Assembly: GCA_026387555.1 (NCBI GenBank)
Contig: JAPLLM010000094.1
Location: 1-5,934, forward strand
Source: Candidatus Omnitrophota bacterium
Lineage (GTDB): Bacteria > Omnitrophota > Gorgyraeia > Gygaellales > Profunditerraquicolaceae
DNA length: 5,934 nt
Direction: 5' to 3'
Shown: piece by piece, positions 1 to 5,934 of the stretch
Layout: every line of letters starts with the position of its first letter
Numbering within the stretch: position 1 is the stretch's first letter
Notes under the pieces: generated by a model
What the model was told of the DNA's origin: nothing
Database searches by the model: none
Seen by the model: only the letters and a program-made list of their open reading frames with translations
Position numbers and translations under genes: made by a program

Positions 1-1576
1 AGATCTCCATGTAAGAGAGGCCGGTGTATTTCAGGGGAACTTTATCCAGGTCAACACGAGCCCCCATCTCTGCGCCCATTTCACCCACGGCGCTCGATAG
101 CCCGCCCGCGCCGCAATCAGTGATGGCGCTATAAAGATTTTTATCGCGCGCCATAAGAATGGTATCGAGCATCTTCTTTTCCTGAATGGGGTTGCCAATC
201 TGCACAGCTCCTCCGGAGACCTTCTCTGATTCATGGGTCAATTCTCCCGAAGAGAATGTCGCGCCGTGAATTCCGTCCCTTCCGGTCCTGCCGCCGACAA
301 CCACCACTAAATCGCCGATATTGGTTTTCTTAAAAGATTTATCCTTGGGCATGATCCCCACAGTCCCGCAATATACCAGAGGATTGCCCACAAAATCATC
401 GTGAAAAAGCACGGCGCCATTGACCGTAGGTATCCCCATTTTGTTTCCGTAATCGCGCACCCCGGAAACAACGCCCTTCATAACGCGTTTCGGATGCAGG
501 GCCCCGGCTGGTAATTTGCTAAAAGGGTACTCCGGAGGGGCAAAACAAAAAACATCGGTATTTAGAATCGGCTTTGCTCCCATGCCCGTGCCCATCGGGT
601 CGCGGATAACTCCGCCGATACCGGTATTTGCTCCGCCGAAAGGCTCCAAGGCCGAAGGGTGATTATGCGTCTCCACCTTAAAACAAATATTGTATTTATC
701 GTCGAACTTTATTACTCCGGAATTATCTTTGAAGACTGAAACGCACCAGGGTTTTTTTAATTCTTTCGTAACCTTCATAATGGTGGATTTCAAAAGACTG
801 TCAATTATCTTACTCTTCGGTGTTAGGTGTTTGGTGTTAGGCGTTAGGTTTTTTTCGGTATATTTAATTTTGCCCCTGAATGTTTTATGATAACAATGCT
901 CCGACCAGGTCTGGGCAACGGTCTCTAATTCGCAATCCGTAGGATTACGGCCGAGCTTTTTAAAATAATCTTTTATGGCGCGCATCTCGATCAGATTCAA
1001 AAATAGCTGGCCCTGCTTACTCAAATGCATCAATTCTTTATCGTCGGCTTTTAACAATTCAACGGCAGCCAAACTGAATTGATAGCCTGCTTCCTGCGCA
1101 TGCGCGTCGCTTACGCCTGACTTCACAATATGTTGGATAAGTTTATTATAAAGGAGCTTTTCGCAGATGATTTTTAGCTGCGCGTCGCTGATTTTTCCTT
1201 CGATGAGATATTTCTTCGCGGTCTTTACGCTTGAGGCGCCTTCTATCCCTAAATCACGGATACCTTTCAAGGTAGATTCTTCAACCGGGTCCATAACACC
1301 GGGGTTGTAGGCGACTTCGACGATCAGTTTTGAATTGTGAGCTGCAGGCTGGGAGTCGGAATCAATAGAATATACCTGGGGGATCTTATCGACAAGGAGC
1401 TCATCGCAAATCCTTTCAACCTGGATCCCCGAAAGAGTACCTTCTATGGTAAAAACCTGGGAGAAATGGACTCTCTGGACCCCGGCTATGCCGAGGTCAA
1501 GGATATCTTTCTTGATACCCTCGCCGACGGAATCAAAAATACCGGACCTGTCTTTGACTTCGATTTTATACTGCAT
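1..1576 (-). CDS. purL: Phosphoribosylformylglycinamidine synthase, PurS-PurL fusion (3' end beyond window)
   Basis: ATP- and glutamine-dependent enzyme that turns FGAR into FGAM in de novo purine synthesis; cytoplasmic. The window shows the first 525 residues, and the frame stays open to the left edge. Residues about 2-71 and 83-150 are two PurS-like repeats (each beta-alpha-beta, with matching DLGI(A/E)G segments at 27-32 and 108-113). The PurL body follows: WSEHC at 224-228 with the conserved His227, KVETHNHP at 300-307, EPFGGANTGIGG at 311-322, RDGIHGATFSS at 433-443 and DCGAGG at 487-492. Many bacteria encode PurS and PurL separately; here they are one chain. Whether a PurQ glutaminase is also fused cannot be seen. 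The ATG at 1576 is forced: an in-frame TAA lies at 1583-1585. No Shine-Dalgarno sequence precedes it. The gene lies 36 bp after purB and is probably cotranscribed with it. An unusual heptamer repeat encodes residues of about 243-253. Identification is firm; the fused architecture is read directly from the frame. Confidence 0.95.
   Translation of the reverse strand, partial: MQYKIEVKDRSGIFDSVGEGIKKDILDLGIAGVQRVHFSQVFTIEGTLSGIQVERICDELLVDKIPQVYSIDSDSQPAAHNSKLIVEVAYNPGVMDPVEESTLKGIRDLGIEGASSVKTAKKYLIEGKISDAQLKIICEKLLYNKLIQHIVKSGVSDAHAQEAGYQFSLAAVELLKADDKELMHLSKQGQLFLNLIEMRAIKDYFKKLGRNPTDCELETVAQTWSEHCYHKTFRGKIKYTEKNLTPNTKHLTPKSKIIDSLLKSTIMKVTKELKKPWCVSVFKDNSGVIKFDDKYNICFKVETHNHPSALEPFGGANTGIGGVIRDPMGTGMGAKPILNTDVFCFAPPEYPFSKLPAGALHPKRVMKGVVSGVRDYGNKMGIPTVNGAVLFHDDFVGNPLVYCGTVGIMPKDKSFKKTNIGDLVVVVGGRTGRDGIHGATFSSGELTHESEKVSGGAVQIGNPIQEKKMLDTILMARDKNLYSAITDCGAGGLSSAVGEMGAEMGARVDLDKVPLKYTGLSYMEI
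820..848. repeat. Tandem heptanucleotide repeat inside purL
   Basis: On the plus strand four consecutive 7-bp units are visible: GTGTTAG (820-826), GTGTTTG (827-833), GTGTTAG (834-840) and GCGTTAG (841-847), followed by one more G. Two units are identical and the others differ by one base. On the coding (minus) strand the array reads as CTAACAC-type units and is translated within purL residues about 243-253 (N-L-T-P-N-T-K-H-L-T-P). It lies in the linker between the WSEHC motif and the KVETHNHP motif. The peptide repeats LTP because the 7-bp unit shifts through the frames. I saw no further copy elsewhere in the window. Confidence 0.8.
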
Positions 1577-1612
1577 GGTAAATTAAATTGGGGCTTATAG
1601 GTAGGAGAAACT

Positions 1613-2905
1613 TTACAAGCCGACCCTATTAAAGATCTTTTTAACGTTACGCAGGTAATAATCCAGATCAAAAATCTTGTTTAATTCTCTGACGCTTAAA
1701 TACCGCGCTACATCTTTATCTTGCGAAAGGTTAGCCTTAAAATCCGAGCCGTCCTTCCAGGACTTCATCGCGCACCTCTGCACTAAATCATACGCCTTCA
1801 TCCTCGGCAGGCCTTTATCCATAAGTGTAAGGAGCACGCGCTGGGAGAATATCAGGCCGTGAGTCCGGGCTAAATTAGCCAGCATATTGTCCGGATAGAC
1901 TTGCAGTCCGTCGATGACCTGGATAAATTTATGCAACATATAGTCCAACGCCAGCGTCGAATCAGGGAATATTACGCGTTCGACCGATGAGTGCGATATA
2001 TCGCGCTCATGCCACAAGGCCACGGTTTTTATCGCTGCTAACGCATTTCCCCGTAAAAGCCGGGCAAGCCCGCAGATACGCTCGCAGATAACAGGATTAC
2101 GTTTATGCGGCATGGCAGAAGAACCCTTTTGCCCTTTTCCGAACGGCTCTTCCGCTTCCAATACTTCCGTGCGCTGCAAATGCCTGATTTCAGTGGCGAA
2201 TTTTTCTAACGAAGCGCCGATTACCGCCAGTACCGCCATATATTGTGCATATACATCTCTTTGTATGACTTGAGTTGAAATATTAGCGGCTTTTAGGCCG
2301 AGCTTTTTGCAGATATAGACTTCCACTAGCGGATCGACATTGGCAAAAGTCCCCACGGCTCCAGAAATCTTACCAACGGAAACCTCTTCCTTAGCCTGTT
2401 TTAGCCTTTCCAGATCGCGCCTGGCCTCGTCGTACCAGAGCGCCAATTTCAGGCCGAAAGTAGTAGGCTCGGCGTGCACTCCGTGAGTGCGGCCGATGCA
2501 GACCATATCCCTGTATTTCTTGGCCTTTTTAGCCAGGACGTTTAAGAGTTTCTCTAAATCTTCAATTAGTATATCGGAGGCGGCTTTTAACTGCACGCCA
2601 AGGGTAGTATCCAGGACATCGGATGAAGTCAGCCCCATATGCAGGTATTTGGCGTCCTGCCCAATATATTGTGATACATTGGTGACAAAGGCCACAACAT
2701 CATGTTGGGTCTTTTCTTCGATTTTCTTGATTTGAGTAAGGTTGAACCGGACTTTTTTGCGGATTCTTGCTACTGCGGGATGCGGTACTTTCTTCTGTTT
2801 GGCGAGGGCCTCTAAGGCGAGTATCTCTATGTCGAGCATAGTCTTAAACTTAAACTCCTCCTGCCAGACTTTGCTCATTTTATCCAGGCTGTATCGCTCT
2901 ATCAT
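1613..2905 (-). CDS. purB: Adenylosuccinate lyase
   Basis: Cytoplasmic lyase acting twice in purine synthesis: it releases fumarate from SAICAR to give AICAR, and from adenylosuccinate to give AMP. The 430-residue product matches the usual length of the short bacterial form (about 430). From the chosen start, H68 (TQHD), H89 (LHMGLTSSD) and H141 (GRTHGVHAEP) fall at the positions known for the Bacillus subtilis enzyme. The fumarate-lyase signature GSSAMPHKRNP is at 261-271, with S262 the expected catalytic base. The C-terminal part (about 350-430) fits the ADSL C-terminal domain. An in-frame ATG 17 codons upstream (2956) is rejected because that stretch overlaps the promoter. The ATG at 2905 has a strong GGGAGGAG ribosome site just upstream and begins with the family-typical MIERYSL. 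It starts 57 bp after the GH94 gene and ends 36 bp before purSL. No frameshift or missing key residue is seen. Confidence 0.97.
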   Translation of the reverse strand: MIERYSLDKMSKVWQEEFKFKTMLDIEILALEALAKQKKVPHPAVARIRKKVRFNLTQIKKIEEKTQHDVVAFVTNVSQYIGQDAKYLHMGLTSSDVLDTTLGVQLKAASDILIEDLEKLLNVLAKKAKKYRDMVCIGRTHGVHAEPTTFGLKLALWYDEARRDLERLKQAKEEVSVGKISGAVGTFANVDPLVEVYICKKLGLKAANISTQVIQRDVYAQYMAVLAVIGASLEKFATEIRHLQRTEVLEAEEPFGKGQKGSSAMPHKRNPVICERICGLARLLRGNALAAIKTVALWHERDISHSSVERVIFPDSTLALDYMLHKFIQVIDGLQVYPDNMLANLARTHGLIFSQRVLLTLMDKGLPRMKAYDLVQRCAMKSWKDGSDFKANLSQDKDVARYLSVRELNKIFDLDYYLRNVKKIFNRVGL

Positions 2906-2907
2906 AG

Positions 2908-2915
2908 CTCCTCCC
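2908..2915 (-). promoter_or_regulatory. Ribosome binding site of purB
   Basis: On the minus strand GGGAGGAG is followed by CT and then the ATG at 2905, a strong though rather close Shine-Dalgarno match. It decides the start at 2905 over the upstream in-frame ATG at 2956, which has no such site. It is the only clear Shine-Dalgarno sequence before any of the four genes here. CTTCCC just upstream (minus strand, 2924-2919) can pair with GGGAGG across a UUU loop, which could partly mask the site if the transcript begins far enough upstream. Confidence 0.8.
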
Positions 2916-2927
2916 AAAGGGAAGTTA

Positions 2928-2956
2928 ATTATAACAAAAATAAGAGGTTTTAGCAA
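2928..2956 (-). promoter_or_regulatory. Sigma70-type promoter for purB (and probably purSL)
   Basis: Read on the minus strand: -35 TTGCTA at 2956-2951 (4 of 6 to TTGACA), a 17-bp spacer, and -10 TATAAT at 2933-2928 (6 of 6). The predicted transcription start is near 2921, giving a leader of about 16 nt that contains the purB Shine-Dalgarno site. The promoter sits in the 57-bp gap between the GH94 stop codon and purB, so purB-purSL can be expressed independently of the gene upstream. No terminator is seen between the GH94 stop and this promoter, so read-through is also possible. No purine-responsive riboswitch could fit in so short a leader. Confidence 0.7.
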
Positions 2957-2962
2957 ATAAAA

Positions 2963-5299
2963 TTAATGGGGGGATAAATCGGGAGACTGCGTCAAAAGGG
3001 TTAAAACAAACCAGCTGGCTGAGCCGGTCAGATAAGGATACATACCCTGGCCCTCATTGTTAAAATACTCTGGTAGACAGGGATAAATTTTGCTCTTCCC
3101 GCTGTCTATTGCCAGATCATAGAGCGAATTTAAGGCCTTACGGCCCTCTTTATGAAAGCCGCGGCTGAATAAAGCGTAAGCGTACATGACCACCATATGC
3201 GAAAAAACCGACCCGTTTTCTTTTTCTCCGTAGACAAAAGAAAAAGCCCTCCCTAAATCAGGCTGCAGGCTTGCGAAATCAGTATTCAGGCGGTAACCTT
3301 TCAGCTTCTTATCAAAGAGATATTTATCGACATTGGCGATGATCTTTTTTACCTGGCGGTCTTCGGCTACTCCGCTCATTATCGCAAAAACCTGCGAAGC
3401 CAGCATCAAATTCAGCCGGCCGCGGGCTCTTCCCTCAACTCTTTTTTTCTTATTATCATAATAACCGTTGAAGAAGCCTTCGCTTGACCACTCCCTCCGG
3501 CGGATATTCCTCATCATCCAGTCTGCTTTCGACTCTAAATCCTTAATAAGCCAAGCGCAGTCTACAGAGATGACCTTGCCGCTTATGCCATCTTGAACTT
3601 TAGCAAAGAACTCTTTTAGCCTTCTCTGTTTAGCCCCGATATTGTCATAGCCGCAGGGATTAAGCAGAGTTTTAATCTCGGCAAAAAGATCGAGTTTCCT
3701 TCTTCCTGATCCTTGCAGGAATTGCGCTAATTTCTTAAGATTGCTGGCATACATGCAACTGAAAGCAACGCTCTCGCCCGCCTCCTTTGCCATATCCAGC
3801 CCGTCGTTCCAATCCGCGCCTTCGAGTCGGATATGATTATGCGCCCCGACATTAAAAAACTGGGCCAGGTTCTCTAACAGCAGGTGTTCAAAAACCGTAC
3901 CTTTGTAATTAGAGCGCCGGAAATTGCGGTTGATCTTGCTTGATCGCCAAATGTGGGCATCCTGAAAATAGCCGGCCTTCTGGAAAAGTATATTTTTGTC
4001 CCCGCTCCTATCCATATATAGTTCGGTTGTCAGAAGCGGCCAGACGCCGTGGTCCATCCAGACCCGGGCGATATCATTACGATCAGCGATGAACTCGCCG
4101 GATTTCTTACCGATAATAGTGGCGTTTGAGCCGTCAAAACGGACTCCCGAGAAATTATTAAGCAGAATCCTGCGCACTTTTCGCGGCTGGCTTAAGATCA
4201 AACCTAAGCAATCCTGCCAAAGATCCCGCCACCCGCGGCCTCCCCGGCCGTAATCAAAATCAGGAAGGAATGAACAGCCGAAGATCCTGCGTAAGACAGG
4301 CTGAATACTTACCCACTTAAACCAGTTATCAAAATCAGTCCCGCCGGTAGATGAACTGATCTGATTTGATAAATCAAACCAATGTTTTTTAGTCAGCTCC
4401 AGCGATATCTCAACCTGCGCCGGGTTTTTAAATTTATTTCGAATCCTGCCGATCTGCTTTGCATCCTGGGTAATCCCCATAGCTATGATAAAGCTGCGCG
4501 ACTTACCCGGAGCCAGAGTGACCTCGGAAAAACGCAGCGCACCCATAGACTCCTTCCCCTGGATATTTCCTTCCCGCGGCGGCAGATTTTCTAGAATACT
4601 CTCCGGGGCTTCCAGGTTCCCGCCTTCTCCGCAGAACATCTCTTGAGTAGGATAAATATAGCGCGGCGGACGGCCGGCTTCATCCCAGCCTAAAACAAAA
4701 TAATTATCCTTATTCGGCTTATGGCCGTTTTCGTTAAAAGTAAGCGTAGGTTTGACGATGACCCCGAATCTATCCAGGGTAATGCGCTGTAAAAGTGAAG
4801 TCACATGACGGTGGTCGCGGATATTATCCGCGGAGCGCGCATATATTGGTATTGCTGCGGTAGGTATCAGTTTGATTTTTTTGCGGGAGATATTGGTGAG
4901 GCGTACCTGCATTAATTCAACCGGTAAATCACCCGACGGAACAAAATTTAATGTTTCAACTCTTAACCCTAGGGCTTTAGTTTCGCGGGTCACCTTCTGC
5001 CAAAGAAGCCCGGCCTCAAGCTTGAATTTATCGCCTTTAGCTGTTTTTATCGACCAGATTTTATTTTTATCGATGTAAACCCAGAAATTACGCGAACATT
5101 TTGAAGAAGATAAACCAATCCGTGATACCGGCTCAAGCAAAAAAGAATCCTGCCCTGATTTGATATCTCCACCCAAATCAGGGGTGATCGAAGACATAAT
5201 ATGCTCATTAGCCAGCGGAAGATAAAGTGAGCTAATCTTATCTGCTGCATTCGATTCAAAGCTTCCCAGTTTATCCGTAAAACGCCAGAGCTTTTTCAT
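2963..5299 (-). CDS. GH94-family glycoside phosphorylase-like protein
   Basis: A 778-residue protein that resembles glycoside hydrolase family 94 (cellobiose- and chitobiose-phosphorylase type, also the C-terminal part of cyclic beta-1,2-glucan synthases). Known members split beta-linked disaccharides or oligosaccharides with phosphate. Residues about 1-300 look like the N-terminal beta-sandwich (ANEHIMSSITPDLGGDI, 30-46). The (alpha/alpha)6 barrel follows, with GRGGRGWRDLWQD at 351-363, then EGADWNDG at 493-500, where D499 corresponds to the general acid (second Asp of DWND). KENGSVFSH (693-701) and YLTGSASW (756-763) match the family's His and Thr-Gly phosphate-site motifs. There is no signal peptide or membrane segment, so it is probably cytoplasmic. 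Length is near that of cellobiose phosphorylases (about 800) and shorter than cellodextrin or sophorooligosaccharide enzymes. The sugar substrate cannot be told. The ATG at 5299 has no Shine-Dalgarno site; a promoter candidate ends just upstream. The family call is strong, phosphorylase activity is inferred. Confidence 0.85.
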   Translation of the reverse strand: MKKLWRFTDKLGSFESNAADKISSLYLPLANEHIMSSITPDLGGDIKSGQDSFLLEPVSRIGLSSSKCSRNFWVYIDKNKIWSIKTAKGDKFKLEAGLLWQKVTRETKALGLRVETLNFVPSGDLPVELMQVRLTNISRKKIKLIPTAAIPIYARSADNIRDHRHVTSLLQRITLDRFGVIVKPTLTFNENGHKPNKDNYFVLGWDEAGRPPRYIYPTQEMFCGEGGNLEAPESILENLPPREGNIQGKESMGALRFSEVTLAPGKSRSFIIAMGITQDAKQIGRIRNKFKNPAQVEISLELTKKHWFDLSNQISSSTGGTDFDNWFKWVSIQPVLRRIFGCSFLPDFDYGRGGRGWRDLWQDCLGLILSQPRKVRRILLNNFSGVRFDGSNATIIGKKSGEFIADRNDIARVWMDHGVWPLLTTELYMDRSGDKNILFQKAGYFQDAHIWRSSKINRNFRRSNYKGTVFEHLLLENLAQFFNVGAHNHIRLEGADWNDGLDMAKEAGESVAFSCMYASNLKKLAQFLQGSGRRKLDLFAEIKTLLNPCGYDNIGAKQRRLKEFFAKVQDGISGKVISVDCAWLIKDLESKADWMMRNIRRREWSSEGFFNGYYDNKKKRVEGRARGRLNLMLASQVFAIMSGVAEDRQVKKIIANVDKYLFDKKLKGYRLNTDFASLQPDLGRAFSFVYGEKENGSVFSHMVVMYAYALFSRGFHKEGRKALNSLYDLAIDSGKSKIYPCLPEYFNNEGQGMYPYLTGSASWFVLTLLTQSPDLSPH

Positions 5300-5308
5300 G
5301 GAGATTTT

Positions 5309-5337
5309 AGGTTAACACACCACCGGGCAATTTTCAA
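5309..5337 (-). promoter_or_regulatory. Candidate promoter of the GH94 gene
   Basis: Read on the minus strand: -35 TTGAAA at 5337-5332 (5 of 6), a 17-bp spacer, and -10 TAACCT at 5314-5309 (3 of 6). A TGT directly before the -10 makes an extended -10 element. The predicted start is near 5302, leaving only about two or three bases before the ATG at 5299, so the transcript could be leaderless. The weak -10 lowers confidence. Confidence 0.4.
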
Positions 5338-5348
5338 GGATTTTTAAA

Positions 5349-5377
5349 TTGACATTTCCGGCAATCAAGTGTAAATT
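5349..5377 (+). promoter_or_regulatory. Candidate sigma70-type promoter of the flippase gene
   Basis: A perfect -35 TTGACA (5349-5354), a 17-bp spacer and a -10 TAAATT (5372-5377, 4 of 6) in A+T-rich surroundings. The predicted start near 5384 lies one to three bases before the ATG at 5386, and no Shine-Dalgarno sequence is present, so a leaderless mRNA is suggested. The -35 box lies 11 bp from the -35 box of the oppositely directed GH94 promoter candidate, making a compact back-to-back arrangement. Confidence 0.6.
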
Positions 5378-5385
5378 AAATTAAA

Positions 5386-5934
5386 ATGCGCTATAAACAG
5401 TTGCTCTCCGCTGGGAAAAGAACGGTTTTATCCAATGTCTTTTCTTTATCTACCCTGCAAGGGATCAACTATGTCCTCCCCCTTATCGTTCTGCCCTACC
5501 TGATCCGCGTCATCGGACCGGAAAAATTCGGCCTCATTGCCTTTGCCCAGGCGCTCGTCCAGTATTTCATGATCATCACCGACTACGGATTCAGCCTGAC
5601 AGCCACACGGAATATTTCTTTATGCCGCGCGCAAAAAGATAAAATGTGCAACATATTCTCAACGGTCATGACCGTAAAATCGCTGCTTACCGCGTTAAGT
5701 TTTGTAATATTGATTCTGCTGATCCACCTCATACCCAAATTCAGGCATGACTGGCTCGTCTATATCCTAAGTTTCGGAGCAGTGGTAGGAAGTACCCTCT
5801 TCCCGGTCTGGTTCTTCCAAGGGCATGAGAAAATGAAATATATTTCGGTGATCAACATAAACGGCGGGATAATCTACGCTATCAGCATCTTTGCTTTTGT
5901 AAGGAAGCCTGCGGATTTCCTGCTTGTGCCTTTA
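5386..5934 (+). CDS. wzx: Polysaccharide flippase, Wzx/RfbX type (3' end beyond window)
   Basis: Inner-membrane transporter of the polysaccharide transport (PST/MOP) family, which flips undecaprenyl-linked O-antigen or exopolysaccharide repeat units to the periplasmic face. The first 183 residues are present and the frame is open to the right edge; full members have about 400-480 residues and 12 or more helices. The start matches the Wzx pattern closely: LQGINYVLPLIVLPYLIRVIGP at 24-45 (written here as LQGINYVLPL then IVLPYLIRVIGP), EKFGLIAFAQ at 46-55, TDYGFSLTATR at 65-75 and PVWFFQGHEKMKY at 140-152. Hydrophobic helices are visible at about 17-40, 48-66, 92-117, 123-144 and 155-172. The ATG at 5386 gives the usual short polar N-terminus but has no Shine-Dalgarno site. 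It diverges from the GH94 gene and is probably the first gene of a surface-polysaccharide cluster to the right. The substrate cannot be inferred from this part. Confidence 0.92.
   Translation, partial: MRYKQLLSAGKRTVLSNVFSLSTLQGINYVLPLIVLPYLIRVIGPEKFGLIAFAQALVQYFMIITDYGFSLTATRNISLCRAQKDKMCNIFSTVMTVKSLLTALSFVILILLIHLIPKFRHDWLVYILSFGAVVGSTLFPVWFFQGHEKMKYISVININGGIIYAISIFAFVRKPADFLLVPL

Noticed and set aside
820..848. Telomere-like or CRISPR-like repeat reading of the GTGTTAG array.
   Set aside because: Only four units with no spacers, embedded in a gene; nothing supports a chromosome end or CRISPR.
690..890. Plus-strand open frame of 66 codons with a repeated GVRCLVLGVR segment.
   Set aside because: The repeated peptide is only the heptamer array read on the other strand, within conserved purL coding sequence.
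1337..1600. Plus-strand open frame of 87 codons opposite the start of purSL.
   Set aside because: It is antisense to the well-conserved PurS-like region, resembles no family I know, and has no ribosome site; it is a shadow frame.
1577..1601. TATAAG on the minus strand before purSL as an internal promoter -10 box.
   Set aside because: No acceptable -35 box lies at a workable spacing (TTGTAA is 13 bp away, too close).
2906..2956. Seventeen-residue N-terminal extension of PurB from an upstream in-frame ATG at 2956.
   Set aside because: The stretch overlaps a perfect TATAAT promoter box, the start at 2905 has a strong ribosome site, and catalytic His positions match the known enzyme when counted from 2905.
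2906..2962. Rho-independent terminator between the GH94 gene and purB.
   Set aside because: No G+C-rich stem followed by a T run is present after the GH94 stop; the only hairpin lies in the purB leader and has no T tract after it.

Overview
The window holds four protein-coding genes and no RNA genes, insertion sequences or CRISPR arrays that I can see. Three genes run on the minus strand: a glycoside-phosphorylase-like gene (GH94 type), then purB, then a PurS-PurL fusion gene cut by the left edge. The fourth, a polysaccharide flippase (Wzx/RfbX type), diverges on the plus strand and is cut by the right edge. Base composition is moderate, and coding density is high, with gaps of 36, 57 and 86 bp. 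The fused PurS-PurL enzyme, the orphan GH94-type enzyme and this style of Wzx suggest an uncultured, probably Gram-negative-type bacterium. Candidatus Omnitrophota (OP3) or a related lineage is my best guess, from memory of family resemblance only.

Layout: 1-1576 (minus) encodes the first 525 residues of a formylglycinamidine ribonucleotide (FGAM) synthase. Two PurS-like repeats are fused in front of the PurL body. Within it, at 820-848, lies a small tandem heptanucleotide repeat that is translated as part of the enzyme. Position 1613-2905 (minus) encodes a complete adenylosuccinate lyase with all expected catalytic residues, a good Shine-Dalgarno site and its own sigma70-like promoter with a perfect TATAAT. 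Position 2963-5299 (minus) encodes a 778-residue cytoplasmic GH94-family protein that keeps the catalytic Asp motif and the phosphate-site motifs. The 86-bp gap at 5300-5385 carries back-to-back promoter candidates for the GH94 gene and the flippase. Both predicted transcription starts fall within a few bases of the ATG, so both mRNAs may be leaderless or nearly so.

Functionally, purB and purSL both serve de novo purine synthesis (PurB also acts in AMP formation) and probably form one transcript from the purB promoter. The GH94 gene is co-directional but apparently has its own promoter. It may relate to glycan turnover or to the surface-polysaccharide locus that the flippase probably opens to the right, but that link rests only on adjacency. 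I found no clearly undescribed multi-gene system. The most unusual signals are the coding heptamer repeat in purL and the compact divergent, possibly leaderless promoter region.
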